Source of the DNA: Edwardsiella hoshinae NBRC 105699 = ATCC 33379
Lineage (GTDB): Bacteria; Pseudomonadota; Gammaproteobacteria; Enterobacterales; Enterobacteriaceae
Assembly (NCBI RefSeq): GCF_000474215.1
Contig: NZ_BAUC01000010.1
Coordinates: forward strand, 1 to 64,000
DNA: 64,000 nucleotides
Reading direction: 5' to 3'
A program made the position numbers and the translations under genes. Positions 1 through 9,841 of the stretch are shown one piece after another; positions within the stretch are counted from its first letter, which is position 1; each line of letters begins with the position of its first letter. A model generated the notes under the pieces. The model saw nothing but the letters and a program-made list of their open reading frames with translations, was not told the DNA's origin and did not search any database.

Positions 1-94
1 CTGCCTGCTCTGCCTGCTCTGCCTGCTCTGCCTGCTCTGCCTGCTCTGCCTGCTCTGCCTGCTCTGCCTGCTCTGCCTGCTCTGCCTGCTCTGC
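1..94 (-). repeat. 9-bp tandem repeat inside ftsY (at least 10 copies)
   Basis: The unit CTGCCTGCT (GAGCAGGCA on the coding strand) occurs ten times in perfect tandem from 1 to 90, followed by a partial unit to 94, and runs off the left edge. In the ftsY frame it codes Glu-Gln-Ala repeats in the acidic A domain. A 9-bp unit keeps the frame, so copy-number changes lengthen or shorten the linker without breaking the gene. Confidence 0.97.
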
Positions 95-304
95 AACGAG
101 CATCGACGCGCTGGGCGCCGTGTCAAGCGGCGACGTCTCGCTAGCGGTCAACGCGGGCTGTTCGCCACCCGCCGACCCCGCTCGTTCGGCTTGCTCCTCA
201 ACGACGGGCGTTGGTGTGGCCTGCTCTTCCGGCTGCGCCTCTGGCTCCTGCTGACGGCCAAATCCCAGCCAAGAGAAAAATCCACGTTTCTTATCTTTTG
301 CCAT
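1..304 (-). CDS. ftsY: Signal recognition particle receptor FtsY, N-terminal part only (cut by window edge)
   Basis: The start codon is the CAT at 302-304, reading MAKDKKRGFFSWLGFGRQQE, the characteristic FtsY N-terminal membrane-targeting helix. Downstream the protein is an acidic, Glu/Gln/Ala/Pro-rich A domain; only about 101 residues are in the window, and the NG GTPase domain lies beyond the left edge. FtsY is the SRP receptor that docks ribosome-nascent chains at the inner membrane. In enterobacteria ftsY heads ftsY-ftsE-ftsX and is divergent from rsmD, as here. From about residue 71 onward the acidic domain becomes a perfect tripeptide repeat (Glu-Gln-Ala), see the repeat feature. Identification is firm from the N-terminus and from synteny. 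Confidence 0.93.
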   Translation of the reverse strand, partial: MAKDKKRGFFSWLGFGRQQEPEAQPEEQATPTPVVEEQAERAGSAGGEQPALTASETSPLDTAPSASMLVAEQAEQAEQAEQAEQAEQAEQAEQAEQAEQA

Positions 305-649
305 CTTACGACTCTACTCCCGCCTCAAATCTTGGCTATAAGCGGACTCCCACCATAGACTGGCGCGGACAACGCCGCGCGGCGAGAGACACAAATACAA
401 TTTACAAAATACCAACCGTTGAGTTTATCACTTAACCGCTGCGCACAACATGGATGTCGCCGGGTTTCGGGTGGCATTTCAATCAATAAAGGATTAGGCT
501 GTGTCACGCAACCATCAGCGTTGTCGGAGCCGGGCCAGACCGCTCCCGCAATCATTCGCCAGATTGTCCCGTCTCCAGCGGCGTGCAACTTGGCCGCAGG
601 GCGGCTGGTCGCCCTGTCCCCGATTTCCTCAACAACATTAACAGAATAG
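305..649. other. Divergent ftsY / rsmD intergenic region
   Basis: 345 bp between two divergent genes, expected to hold both promoters. No operator or RNA gene was recognised. A stretch at 496-511 (AGGCTGTGTCACGCAA) resembles the arm of the inverted repeat at 23531-23587 and a piece at 2334-2343, so a short dispersed repeat may be present. Short open frames here look like chance. Confidence 0.5.
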
Positions 650-1261
650 ATGGCAAAGAAACCTCACGCACAACCCAGCGGACAGATCCGCATCATCGCC
701 GGGCAGTGGCGCGGCCGCAAACTGCCCGTGCCCGATAGCCCAGGATTACGCCCGACCACCGACCGCGTACGCGAAACCTTATTCAACTGGTTAGCCCCGA
801 TCCTGCCCGACAGCCGTTGTCTGGACGTCTTCGCCGGGAGCGGTGCCCTGGGATTCGAGGCCATCTCTCGCTATGCCGCGCATGCCACCCTGTTGGAAGC
901 CGATCGCCAAGTCGCGGCAGGCCTGCGCAAAAACGCCGCACGGCTAAACTGCCCACAGATTACGGTAATCCATACCGATGCATTGCGTTTCTTAGCCCAA
1001 CCGGGGGAACCGTATCAGGTAGTATTCCTCGATCCCCCTTTCCGCCAAGGGCTCTTAAACGACACGCTGGCATTGCTGGAGAACCAAGGCTGGTTAGCGG
1101 ACGACGCCTGGATCTACGTCGAATGTGAAGCCGAAGGGCCGGCGCTGGCCTTACCCGCGAGTTGGCACTTACAGCGCGAAAAATGCGCCGGTCAGGTCGC
1201 TTACCGTCTATACCGTCGCCAGACCGACGCCGCGCACAAGGAGCTGGATGATGTGGATTAA
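650..1261 (+). CDS. rsmD: 16S rRNA (guanine(966)-N2)-methyltransferase RsmD
   Basis: 203 residues, the usual RsmD length. The N-terminal part has the conserved GQIRIIAGQWRGRKL and RPTTDRVRETLFNWL segments. The SAM-binding motif is DVFAGSGALGFEAISR near residues 65-80, and the catalytic motif IV is DPPF around residue 126. RsmD methylates G966 of 16S rRNA in the assembled 30S subunit, using S-adenosylmethionine in the cytoplasm. It is divergent from ftsY and overlaps the start of yhhL, suggesting translational coupling. Length, motifs and neighbours agree with E. coli. Confidence 0.96.
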   Translation: MAKKPHAQPSGQIRIIAGQWRGRKLPVPDSPGLRPTTDRVRETLFNWLAPILPDSRCLDVFAGSGALGFEAISRYAAHATLLEADRQVAAGLRKNAARLNCPQITVIHTDALRFLAQPGEPYQVVFLDPPFRQGLLNDTLALLENQGWLADDAWIYVECEAEGPALALPASWHLQREKCAGQVAYRLYRRQTDAAHKELDDVD

Positions 1262-1523
1262 TCTTGGCCGCCTGCTGATGTTAGGCGTATGGGGATTTAT
1301 GCTGGCTAACCTACTGCACGCCTTCCCACGCCCACTGAATATCTTCGTCAACGTCGCGATGGTCTTCACCGTGTTAATGCACGGTCTACAGGTCACCCTG
1401 CTGAAAAGCACCCTACCAGCGGACAACCGTAAGCTAGGGTTCTGGCAAGAACTGCGCATCTTCCTGTTCGGTGTATTCGAGTTACTCGCTTGGCAAAAGA
1501 GACAACCGCGTAATAAGCCGTGA
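1248..1523 (+). CDS. yhhL: DUF1145 family membrane protein YhhL
   Basis: About 90 residues, resembling E. coli YhhL (INLGRLLMLGVW..., FPRPLNIFVNVA..., FLFGVFELL.WQK). Two hydrophobic segments (roughly residues 5-25 and 33-52) indicate a small inner-membrane protein of unknown function. Two adjacent ATG codons (1248 and 1251) follow AAGGAG at 1238-1243. The second has the better spacing (7 nt), so the protein may begin MWINLGRLL. The start overlaps the last codons of rsmD, so the two genes are probably cotranscribed. Confidence 0.88.
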   Translation: MMWINLGRLLMLGVWGFMLANLLHAFPRPLNIFVNVAMVFTVLMHGLQVTLLKSTLPADNRKLGFWQELRIFLFGVFELLAWQKRQPRNKP

Positions 1524-1536
1524 GCACCAGCAGCGC

Positions 1537-1890
1537 TCAAGCGGCGTCCGCGGTAAAACTGATAAAACGGCTGCCTTGTACCCGGAGCATACCCTGCATG
1601 CCGGGCGCTAGCTCGGCACACGCCCGTTCGGGGAGGGTAAAGCTCAGCGTACTACCGTCTGTGGTGGTGAAGCGCAGACGATAACGCAGTGTTTCGGCGA
1701 CGATCTCCTCGCGTTGGCGTGAACGCAACGGCGAAGGCAATGCCTGCTTCTCGGTCAACGTCGCCCGAAAACTGTGCGCGACCGCCGCCGCATCAGCTGC
1801 ATTCTGACGGCGCTGCTGAACAAAACGCTGAGCCGCCAGCAGTGCGATCACCACCACCACGATGATGAAGAATAACGGGGGCCGACTCAT
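1537..1890 (-). CDS. yhhM: DUF2500 family membrane-anchored protein YhhM
   Basis: 117 residues. One N-terminal membrane segment (MSRPPLFFIIVVVVIALLAA) is followed by a charged linker and a small soluble domain, matching E. coli YhhM in start, length and ending (…SRFISF…). Function is unknown. It converges on yhhL, with only 13 bp between the stops. Its ATG overlaps the stop of the upstream DUF1820 gene by 4 bp (ATGA), so the two are translationally coupled. Confidence 0.88.
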   Translation of the reverse strand: MSRPPLFFIIVVVVIALLAAQRFVQQRRQNAADAAAVAHSFRATLTEKQALPSPLRSRQREEIVAETLRYRLRFTTTDGSTLSFTLPERACAELAPGMQGMLRVQGSRFISFTADAA

Positions 1891-2207
1891 CCGGGTTTCT
1901 TACCAGTAAACAAAGGGAAAGCCGCCACGTTGTCCCCCAACTCGGAGATCCTAGCACTCCCCCGCTCGGTGACGGCATCGATGCGGATCACCGCCTGGAT
2001 CGGAATATAGCTACGCGTCACACCGGCGAATTCATTCTTTAGTCTCTCCTCACTCGGATCCACCAACAACGTGGCCTGGCTACCAAAGACAAAATCGGCG
2101 ATCTCGATGAAACCGAACAGATTGCTCTGTACGATCTCCCGCACATACAGCTGATAGTTCTTGCCGTTATTCATAAATTGGATACGGTATAGCGGCTGAC
2201 TGGACAT
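1887..2207 (-). CDS. DUF1820 family protein
   Basis: 106 residues when started at MSSQPLYRIQFMNNGKNYQL (CAT at 2205-2207). An upstream in-frame start at 2258 would add 17 basic residues that do not look like family sequence. The protein has the DUF1820 pattern YRIQF..N.GK.Y.LY and ...GFIEI.DFVFG. The family is a small soluble one of unknown function, common in Gammaproteobacteria such as Pseudomonas. It forms a two-gene unit with yhhM through an ATGA overlap. E. coli lacks it at this place. Confidence 0.8.
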   Translation of the reverse strand: MSSQPLYRIQFMNNGKNYQLYVREIVQSNLFGFIEIADFVFGSQATLLVDPSEERLKNEFAGVTRSYIPIQAVIRIDAVTERGSARISELGDNVAAFPLFTGKKPG

Positions 2208-2349
2208 GGTGCTAGGTCGACTCTCCCGTGAATATTTCCTCTCGCGTGCTCTTCTCACCGGGACGGGGATGTCCTGCTTCAGCGCGCAGACGCGCCGTCA
2301 ACACGGTAAGAGGATGCACATCATTGTTTGCCTGACACAGCCTAACATA

Positions 2350-2382
2350 GCTTCCCGCGCCTGGACACCAGGCACGGGAAGC
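2350..2382. repeat. Palindromic hairpin between DUF1820 gene and yhhN
   Basis: GCTTCCCGCGCCTG and CAGGCACGGGAAGC form a 14-bp stem with one mismatch around a 5-nt loop. There is no T-tract on either side, and both flanking genes point away from it, so a terminator role is unlikely. Just left lies GACACAGCCT (2334-2343), which recurs in the inverted repeat at 23531-23587. It may be a small dispersed palindromic element. Confidence 0.55.
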
Positions 2383-2473
2383 CATTGTCGCCTGGCACAC
2401 CTTCCCCTACACTCAAGCGATAGCTATCCCTGGCGCGCGGCGCTGCTCCCCACACCCAATGTTAGGAGGACGT

Positions 2474-3100
2474 ATGAGTTGGGCATTTCTGGCGGTTCTT
2501 TTTTCCGGCTGGCTGTATGTCGATGCCAGCTACCGTGGCCCGGGTTGGCAACGCTGGCTATTTAAGCCATTAACGCTGCTGTTACTGTTGATGCTAGGCT
2601 GGAATGCCCCGCAACTCGGCCCTAGCGGCTACTTTATTCTATGCGGTTTACTGGCAACACTGATCGCCGATGCCTTGTTACTCCTGCCTCGCGAGCGAAT
2701 GCTATACGCCGTCGGTGCCCTATTCCTCAGCCAACTGCTGTATACCATCGGCTTCGCCAGCGGAATGACCATGACGCTGTACTGGCCGCCACTGCTCATC
2801 CTGCTGGGCATCGGCGTGGTGTTACTGGCGATCATCTGGGGAGCGTTAGAGACGCTGCGCTGGCCGGTGGCCACCTATGTGGCGATGATGTTGGTGATGG
2901 TCTGGGTCGCTGGCGCGCAATACTTCGCCCGTGGCGACGATCAAGGCTTCTCTCTGCTACTCGGCGCCTGGCTGCTACTGTTAGCCAATAGCATCTGGCT
3001 GATCGACCGCTTCCGAGTCTCCTTCCGTGCCGCCAGTGCTCTCATCGCCTTCGGCTACTTCGTCGGCCTGTTCTTGATCGTCCGCTCGCTGTATCTGTGA
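2474..3100 (+). CDS. yhhN: Lysoplasmalogenase family membrane protein YhhN
   Basis: 208 residues from ATG 2474, which follows AGGAGG at about 2464-2469; the alternative start at 2459 is less well placed. The protein is almost entirely hydrophobic with about eight membrane segments and fits the YhhN/TMEM86 family (GLLATLIADALLLLP, ..LLLANSIWLIDRF). Mammalian members hydrolyse the vinyl ether bond of lysoplasmalogen; the bacterial role is unsettled. In E. coli the next gene is zntA; here yiiM and the formate dehydrogenase block follow instead. Confidence 0.9.
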   Translation: MSWAFLAVLFSGWLYVDASYRGPGWQRWLFKPLTLLLLLMLGWNAPQLGPSGYFILCGLLATLIADALLLLPRERMLYAVGALFLSQLLYTIGFASGMTMTLYWPPLLILLGIGVVLLAIIWGALETLRWPVATYVAMMLVMVWVAGAQYFARGDDQGFSLLLGAWLLLLANSIWLIDRFRVSFRAASALIAFGYFVGLFLIVRSLYL

Positions 3101-3138
3101 GTATACCGCCGGCCCGTCGCCAACGGGCCGCTCGGCGA

Positions 3139-3813
3139 TTATTCTCGGCCATACAGGCGCCGATGCATCGACTCGATGTGTCCCTGTAAAAGCCGATTCT
3201 GGAGCGTCTTCGTCCAACTGGCCGCGAGTCCAGCACAGGCCATCAGGCGACGGTACTCCCCCGCGTCAAACGGCATATGGAAGACGATAGCGATACATTC
3301 CGCCACGCTGATATCGCTATTACGTGTCACCAATACCAACGGATGGCGTTCACCGACACGCCCCTCCGCTACCACCCGGTACAGCCAACCACAACGACCA
3401 CTCTGCTGCATCTGGTCAGCGAAATCCTCGGTTGCCAGTAGTTGGTTTAACTTATAGCAGGGTGAACGCGGTTGGGTCACCTGGATCAACGCCTCCCCCC
3501 AACGGTAAATATCACCGATAAAGACCGATGACTCATCCAACCCGAGAGTAGAGAGGTTCTCACCAAATAGCGCCGCTTCGAAACGCTCCGCCTGTTGCGG
3601 ATAACATTGGCGCCAGTAGGCATAGTGTTCACGTGGATAGTGGCATAATGCTCGATCGGCCCCACCATGTACCCGGCGCTCCGCTTGCTCATCACCGGCC
3701 AACCCTAGACGTTGCAACACCAGTGCGTCCGCCATCTGGCGTTTGGCGATGGCGCTGCTCTTTCCCTCGAAAAAAGGGGCACTGTGGCCAACATAGACGT
3801 CGGGATAGTGCAT
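3139..3813 (-). CDS. yiiM: MOSC-domain 6-hydroxyaminopurine reductase YiiM
   Basis: 224 residues, the length of E. coli YiiM. A MOSC domain fills most of the chain: HGGADRALCHYPREHY, FGENLSTLGLDE, and the cysteine in QPRSPCYKLNQL that serves as molybdenum cofactor ligand in the family. The E. coli protein detoxifies N-hydroxylated purine analogues. The nearby fdhD and fdoG also depend on the molybdenum cofactor, though a functional link is not implied. It is transcribed away from fdhD's promoter region in the same direction as fdhD. Confidence 0.92.
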   Translation of the reverse strand: MHYPDVYVGHSAPFFEGKSSAIAKRQMADALVLQRLGLAGDEQAERRVHGGADRALCHYPREHYAYWRQCYPQQAERFEAALFGENLSTLGLDESSVFIGDIYRWGEALIQVTQPRSPCYKLNQLLATEDFADQMQQSGRCGWLYRVVAEGRVGERHPLVLVTRNSDISVAECIAIVFHMPFDAGEYRRLMACAGLAASWTKTLQNRLLQGHIESMHRRLYGRE

Positions 3814-3877
3814 AACGTGAACTCCTGTGTAATGAGAACCCCATCAGCGTGCTCAGAAAAGCACTATAGCGCGCGCA

Positions 3878-4726
3878 TCATCCGGCGCCAACGCCACACG
3901 CGCAGGCACCATACAACCGTTGTGGGTGCGTAAAGATAGTCCCCTTGCCGGGGCGGCAGAAACCGACCAGCGTTAGGTTACAGCGTTCCGCCACCTCGAT
4001 AGCTAACGAGGTCGCGGCAGAAACGGCAAACAGGATCTCGACACCGCACATTGCCGCCTTCTGCACCATTTCATAACTGGCGCGACTCGAAACCAGCAAC
4101 GCCCCCGCTTGCCACGCTGGCTGTTTGGCTCGCAGTCCCAGCAATTTATCCAACGCCACGTGACGGCCGACATCTTCACACCCTCCTAATAGGGTACCCT
4201 GCCCATCCAGCCAGGCGGCGGCATGGGTGCACCCCGTCAGATTGCCGATCGTCTGTACATCACGCAACTGCGCCAAGGCCCGATCCAGTACGGCCAGATC
4301 GAAACGTTGGCAAAAAGGTAACGGCGCTACAGGACGTAGCGCGTCGCCGATCTGTTCGACGCCACAGACCCCGCAACCGGTACGCCCCGCCAACGAACGC
4401 CGCCGCGCCTTCAAAGCCATAAAGCAGCGACTCGACAATTCGATCTGCACCTCAAGGCCCTGGCAAGCCGCCTGCACCTCCATACCATAGATATCCTGCG
4501 GCGTACGGATGATCCCTTCGGATAGCGAGAAACCGAGGGCGAATGCTGTCAGATCTTTCGGCGAGGCCATCATCACCACATGGGAAATCCCGTTATACAC
4601 CAGGGCGACCGGGACTTCATCCGCTACCCAGTCGGGATGTATCTGCGTCGGATCGGTACGCGACCAGACTTGATGCGTCGTGGCGCCACACACGCTATGT
4701 GGCGCCGGAGCTACGCGCTTATTCAC
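3878..4726 (-). CDS. fdhD: Formate dehydrogenase sulfurtransferase FdhD
   Basis: 282 residues, from a GTG start at 4724-4726 ([12 protein letters not shown]). The conserved core is clear: [31 protein letters not shown], and the mobile cysteine loop [12 protein letters not shown] around residues 117-126, then [24 protein letters not shown] and [11 protein letters not shown]. FdhD passes sulfur from IscS to the molybdenum bis-MGD cofactor of formate dehydrogenases. It is divergent from fdoG, as in E. coli, so this region supplies both enzyme and maturation factor. Confidence 0.96.
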   Translation of the reverse strand: MNKRVAPAPHSVCGATTHQVWSRTDPTQIHPDWVADEVPVALVYNGISHVVMMASPKDLTAFALGFSLSEGIIRTPQDIYGMEVQAACQGLEVQIELSSRCFMALKARRRSLAGRTGCGVCGVEQIGDALRPVAPLPFCQRFDLAVLDRALAQLRDVQTIGNLTGCTHAAAWLDGQGTLLGGCEDVGRHVALDKLLGLRAKQPAWQAGALLVSSRASYEMVQKAAMCGVEILFAVSAATSLAIEVAERCNLTLVGFCRPGKGTIFTHPQRLYGACACGVGAG

Positions 4727-5097
4727 GGTTCACACCCACTAACTTGACCAAAAGGGGAAAACGCCACTATCGAGCGTTCGGTAATAAAGCAAGCACGATC
4801 AATTTTAACCACATTAATTATCATGGTAAGCATGTAACGGGAGCATGAATTCAATAATTTGAATTACTTAGCAAAAGTAGCAAAAACATGGTGAAAAATG
4901 CGCATTTCGCTAGCAAAACATACTCTTATTTAAAACCTATTTGTAACATTTAAATATACTTTCATGGTAAAGTACACACAGGGAATCATACCCAAAAAAG
5001 CGATAGGCAATAACAAACAATGAAAAAGGAACGCAGCGGCAGCATCAGGCGTGTCGCTGTCTTTCAATAAACAATGTGGTTATTTGAGGAGCAATCC
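4727..5097. promoter_or_regulatory. fdhD / fdoG divergent intergenic region
   Basis: 371 bp, AT-rich in its centre (about 4850-4990), expected to hold the divergent promoters of fdhD and fdoGHI. No FNR, NarL or other operator could be assigned with confidence by eye. The ribosome-binding sequence for fdoG is GAGGA just before ATG 5098. Confidence 0.5.
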
Positions 5098-8000
5098 ATG
5101 CAAGTCAGCAGAAGACAATTCTTCAGGATCTGCGCTGGCGGTATGGCAGGAACGACGGCAGCAGTGCTGGGGTTCGCCCCATCATTGGCTTTGGCACAGA
5201 CCCGGCAGTACAAACTACTGCGTGCCAAAGAAACCCGTAACACCTGTACATACTGTTCCGTTGGCTGTGGACTCTTGATGTACAGCCTGGGTGATGGTGC
5301 CAAGAACGCCAAAGAGAGCATCTTCCATATCGAGGGGGATGCGGATCATCCCGTTAACCGTGGCGCGCTATGCCCGAAAGGAGCCGGCCTCATCGACTTC
5401 ATTCATAGCGAGTCCCGCCTACAGTACCCAGAATATCGCGCCCCTGGCGCCAACACCTGGCAGCGCATCAGTTGGGATGAAGCCTTCACCCGCATCGCTC
5501 GCCTGATCAAGCAGGATCGCGATGCCAACTTCATCGCCACCAACGAGCAGGGCGTCACCGTCAACCGTTGGCTGAGCACCGGGATGCTGTGCGCCTCGGC
5601 CTCCAGCAACGAAACCGGCTATTTGACGCAAAAATTCAGCCGCTCACTGGGAATGCTGGCAGTCGATAACCAAGCGCGTGTCTGACACGGACCAACGGTA
5701 GCAAGTCTTGCTCCAACATTTGGTCGCGGTGCCATGACCAACCACTGGGTCGATATCAAGAATGCCAACCTGATCGTGGTGATGGGCGGTAATGCCGCCG
5801 AAGCACATCCGGTCGGTTTCCGCTGGGCGATGGAAGCCAAAATCCATAACAACGCCAAGTTGATCGTCATCGATCCGCGCTTTACGCGTACCGCCGCCGT
5901 GGCGGATTTCTATACCCCGATCCGTTCAGGTACCGATATCGTCTTCCTGTCCGGGGTGCTGCGCTATCTGATCGATAACAACCAGATCAATGCCGAGTAT
6001 GTGAAGAACTACACCAACGCCAGTCTGTTGGTGCGTGAAGACTTCGGCTTTGAAGATGGCTTGTTCAGCGGCTACGACGCCGAGAAGCGCCGTTACGACA
6101 AGAGCAGTTGGAACTACCAGTTAGACGAACAGGGCTTCGCCAAGCGTGACGACACGCTGCAAGATCCGCGTTGTGTATGGAATCTGCTGCGTCAGCATGT
6201 CGCACGTTACACGCCGGAGGTAGTCGAGAACCTGTGCGGCACCCCGCGCGCCGACTTCCTACAGGTGTGCAAATATATCGCCGAAACCAGCGCGCCGGAT
6301 AAGACTACTTCCTTCCTGTATGCCTTGGGTTGGACCCAGCATACGGTCGGTGCCCAGAACATCCGAACCATGGCGATGATCCAGCTGCTGTTGGGCAACA
6401 TGGGGATGGCGGGCGGTGGCGTCAACGCGCTGCGCGGCCACTCCAACATCCAAGGACTGACAGATCTGGGGCTGCTCTCTACCAGCCTACCGGGATACCT
6501 GAGCCTGCCGTCGGAGAAACAACCGGATCTCGCCAGCTATCTGGCGGCCACCACGCCGAAACCGACCCTGCCCGGTCAGGTCAACTACTGGGGCAATACG
6601 CCCAAGTTCTTCGTCAGCCTAATGAAGGCCTTCTACGGCGACAAAGCACAAGCACAAAACGACTGGGGCTTCGATTGGTTGCCGAAGTGGGACAAGAGCT
6701 ATGACGTCTTACAATATTTCGAGATGATGTCGCAGGGTAAGGTCAATGGTTATCTCTGCCAAGGTTTCAACCCGGTTGCCTCATTCCCTAATAAAAACAA
6801 GGTGATCGATTGTCTTTCCAAACTGAAATTCCTGGTAACTATCGATCCGTTGAACACCGAGACCGCCAGCTTCTGGCAGAATCACGGTGAGTTGAACGCC
6901 GTCGATCCGTCCACCATTCAAACCGAAGTGTTCCGCCTGCCGTCAACCTGCTTCGCCGAGGAGGAGGGCTCTATCGTCAACTCCGGGCGCTGGTTGCAGT
7001 GGCACTGGAAAGGCGCCGATGCACCGGGAATCGCCCTCAATGACGGAGCTATCCTCTCTGGCATCTTCCTGCGCCTGCGCGAGATGTACGCCAAAGAGGG
7101 CGGTGCGCTACCGGAGGCGGTACTCAACATGTCCTGGGACTATCTGACCCCGGACAACCCGCATCCGGAAGAGGTGGCGCGCGAAAACAACGGGCGTGCC
7201 CTGGCCGATCTGGTCGATCCGACCAGCGGGGCGGTGATAGTCAAGAAGGGGCAACAGCTCAGCTCGTTCGCTCAGCTACGTGACGACGGCAGTACCGCCA
7301 GTGGCTGCTGGATCTTCGCCGGCAGTTGGACCGAGGCGGGTAATCAGATGGCGCGGCGCGATAACAGCGATCCCTCCGGTCTGGGCAACACCCTCGGCTG
7401 GGCCTGGGCTTGGCCGCTCAACCGTCGCATCCTGTACAACCGCGCCTCGGCCGATCCGGCAGGGAACCCTTGGGATCCCAAGCGCGAACTGCTGCACTGG
7501 GATGGCGCCAAGTGGGTCGGTATCGATATCGCCGACTACAGCAACGCCCCGCCCAACAGCGGCGTCGGGCCCTTCATCATGCAACCGGAAGGGATGGGAC
7601 GTCTGTTCGCCATCGATAAAATGGCCGAGGGACCGTTCCCGGAACACTACGAGCCGTTCGAGACGCCGCTAGGTACCAACCCGCTGCACCCGAACGTGGT
7701 TTCCAACCCGGCGGCGCGTGTCTTCAAGGACGACCTGGCGCAGATGGGCAAGGCGGAGCAGTTCCCCTACGTCGGCACTACCTACCGCCTGACCGAACAC
7801 TTCCATTACTGGACCAAGCACGCGTTGCTGAATGCAATCATTCAACCGGAACAGTTTGTGGAGATCGGTGAACGTCTGGCCAACAGCAAGGGCATCGCTC
7901 ATGGCGATACCGTCAAGGTCAGTTCCAACCGTGGCTATATCAAGGCCAAGGCGGTGGTGACCAAGCGCCTGCGTACCCTGAAGGTCAATGGCAAGGAGGT

Positions 8001-8148
8001 CGACACCATCGGCATCCCGATCCACTGGGGTTACCTGGGCGTGGCGCGTCCCGGTTTCCTGGCCAACACGCTGACACCGTTCGTCGGTGACGCCAATACA
8101 CAAACGCCGGAATACAAGGCGTTCCTGGTTAACGTGGAAAAGGTGTAA
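5098..8148 (+). CDS. fdoG: Formate dehydrogenase-O/N catalytic subunit (selenoprotein; TGA 5683-5685 read as Sec)
   Basis: 1016 residues with an in-frame TGA at codon 196 read as selenocysteine, the same position and length as E. coli FdoG/FdnG. It opens with a Tat signal (SRRQFFRICAGG) and a hydrophobic stretch. A [4Fe-4S] site follows (CTYCSVGC...ALCPKG), then the molybdopterin oxidoreductase domains and the C-terminal cofactor-binding domain. Sec196 ligates molybdenum in the bis-MGD site that oxidises formate to CO2 on the periplasmic face. ATG 5098 is preferred over one at 5074 because the Tat motif follows directly. The next frame-matched segment continues to 8148 without interruption. 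Whether it is FdoG (aerobic) or FdnG (nitrate-induced) cannot be fixed from sequence; the fdhD...fdhE flanks favour fdoG. Confidence 0.95.
5683..5730 (+). promoter_or_regulatory. SECIS element of fdoG
   Basis: The UGA is followed by a stem-loop: GACCAA (5690-5695) pairs with TTGGTC (5720-5725), and AGCAA/TTGCT (5700-5712) forms the apical hairpin. The loop holds GTC with a GTCT context like the SelB-binding loop of E. coli formate dehydrogenase mRNAs. This recruits SelB with Sec-tRNA to decode the UGA. Confidence 0.88.
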
Positions 8149-8160
8149 CGGAGGCTAACC

Positions 8161-9117
8161 GTGTCAATGCAATCTCAAGACATTATCAGACGTTCGGCCA
8201 CCAACGCCCTGACGCCACCACCCAATGGGCGGAATCACCAGGAAGAGGTCGCCAAGCTGATCGACGTGACCACGTGTGTTGGCTGTAAAGCCTGCCAGGT
8301 GGGCTGTTCGGAGTGGAACGATATCCGTGACCAGGTCGGTCATTGCGTCGGGGTGTACGACAACCCCGCCGATTTAACGGCTAAGTCCTGGACGGTGATG
8401 CGCTTCTCGGAGGTAGAGGAGAACGGCAAGCTGGAGTGGCTGATCCGTAAGGATGGCTGCATGCACTGCGCCGATCCAGGTTGCCTGAAGGCCTGCCCAT
8501 CGGCAGGTGCCATCATCCAGTACGCCAACGGCATCGTCGACTTCCAGTCCGAGCACTGCATCGGCTGTGGCTACTGCATCGCCGGCTGTCCGTTCAACGT
8601 GCCGCGCATGAATCCGGAAGACAAGCGGGTGTACAAATGCACCCTGTGCGTCGACCGCGTCGCCGTTGGTCAGGAGCCGGCCTGCGTCAAGACCTGCCCT
8701 ACCGGCGCTATTCACTTTGGCACCAAAGAGGCGATGAAGACGCTGGCCGCCGAGCGCGTCAACGAACTACAGCGCCGTGGCTTCGCCAATGCCGGCCTGT
8801 ACGATCCGCCGGGCGTCGGTGGCACCCACGTGATGTATGTGCTGCACCACGCCGACAAACCCGAGCTGTATCACAATCTGCCGAAGGAGCCGCAGATCGC
8901 GACGCCGATCACCCTGTGGAAAGATGTGCTCAAGCCGGTCGCCTTTGCCGGGTTTATCGCCACCTTTATCGGTCTGATCTACCACTACATCGCCGTCGGC
9001 CCCAATACGGAAGAGGAGGACGATGACGCTCAGGGGCATGACGACCAAGGCATGACGCCGCCGCACGACGCCGCTCAGACGCACGCGAAGAAGGAGGATA
9101 GCCATGAGCAAAAATAA
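8161..9117 (+). CDS. fdoH: Formate dehydrogenase iron-sulfur subunit FdoH
   Basis: 318 residues from a GTG at 8161 (GGAGG at 8151-8155). This start aligns best with the E. coli [16 protein letters not shown]-terminus. Four ferredoxin-type cysteine clusters are visible: [35 protein letters not shown] and CTLCVDR...CVKTC, each binding [4Fe-4S] and passing electrons from FdoG to the cytochrome subunit. A single membrane helix near the C-terminus ([20 protein letters not shown]) anchors it. The acidic, His-rich tail after it is longer than in E. coli. Its end overlaps fdoI by 14 bp. Confidence 0.96.
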   Translation: MSMQSQDIIRRSATNALTPPPNGRNHQEEVAKLIDVTTCVGCKACQVGCSEWNDIRDQVGHCVGVYDNPADLTAKSWTVMRFSEVEENGKLEWLIRKDGCMHCADPGCLKACPSAGAIIQYANGIVDFQSEHCIGCGYCIAGCPFNVPRMNPEDKRVYKCTLCVDRVAVGQEPACVKTCPTGAIHFGTKEAMKTLAAERVNELQRRGFANAGLYDPPGVGGTHVMYVLHHADKPELYHNLPKEPQIATPITLWKDVLKPVAFAGFIATFIGLIYHYIAVGPNTEEEDDDAQGHDDQGMTPPHDAAQTHAKKEDSHEQK

Positions 9118-9754
9118 CCTCATCCTGCGCACCCGGTTTATCGATCGGGCCTGCCACTGGACGGTGGTAATCGCCTTCTTTCTGGTCGCATTGTCTGGAA
9201 TCGCGTTGTTCTTCCCGACGCTCCAGTGGTTAACGGAAACCTTTGGCACACCGCAGATGGGGCGCATCCTGCACCCCTTCTTCGGCGTGTTGATCTTTGT
9301 TACTCTGCTGGTGATGTTTTTCCGCTTCGTGAAATATAACCTGTTCAGTCGCCAAGACATTCCCTGGTTTAAAGGAATCATCGAGGTGCTGAAAGGGAAT
9401 GAGCACCTCGTGGCACGCGTCGGTAAGTATAACCCGGGACAAAAGGCGATGTTCTGGAGCATCATGAGCTTGATTCTGGTGCTATTGGTCACCGGTATCA
9501 TCATCTGGCGCCCCTACTTCGCCGACCTCTTCCCGATCCCCCTGGTGCGTTACGCCCTACTGCTGCACGCCATCGCCGCCATCGTGCTGATCCAAGCCAT
9601 CCTGGTCCATATCTATATGGCGTTCTGGGTTAAAGGCTCGATCAAGGGCATGATCGAAGGCAAGGTCAGTCGGCGCTGGGCCAGAAAGCATCATCCACGC
9701 TGGTTGCAACAGGTGGAAGAACAAGAGGCGCGTGCCAAAAAAGCGCCTCGCTAA
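9104..9754 (+). CDS. fdoI: Formate dehydrogenase cytochrome b556 subunit FdoI
   Basis: 216 residues with four membrane helices (about 17-37, 53-73, 112-134, 149-171). The haem-ligating histidines lie in the pattern of the family: RACHWTVV (helix 1), LHPFFGV, and [22 protein letters not shown]. It takes electrons from FdoH and reduces menaquinone or ubiquinone at the cytoplasmic side. The start codon lies within the end of fdoH and has its own GGAGG, so it is the third gene of the fdoGHI operon. Confidence 0.95.
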   Translation: MSKNNLILRTRFIDRACHWTVVIAFFLVALSGIALFFPTLQWLTETFGTPQMGRILHPFFGVLIFVTLLVMFFRFVKYNLFSRQDIPWFKGIIEVLKGNEHLVARVGKYNPGQKAMFWSIMSLILVLLVTGIIIWRPYFADLFPIPLVRYALLLHAIAAIVLIQAILVHIYMAFWVKGSIKGMIEGKVSRRWARKHHPRWLQQVEEQEARAKKAPR

Positions 9755-9777
9755 GACGGTGCATCGACGCCGCATAC

Positions 9778-9815
9778 GTACTGCCGCCCCGAAAGGGGCG
9801 GCAGTACAATGATTT
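9778..9815 (+). terminator. Hairpin after fdoI
   Basis: A perfect 13-bp stem, GTACTGCCGCCCC / GGGGCGGCAGTAC, closes a GAAA tetraloop at 9778-9807. A few bases later come TTTTT. It probably ends or attenuates fdoGHI transcription before fdhE, which starts 27 bp further on. Confidence 0.75.
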
Positions 9816-9841
9816 TTCTCTTACCTATCAGATAAAACGCT

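Noticed and set aside
5683..5685. In-frame stop in the formate dehydrogenase gene taken as a nonsense mutation
   Set aside because: It is TGA at codon 196 with a proper SECIS stem-loop, the known selenocysteine position.
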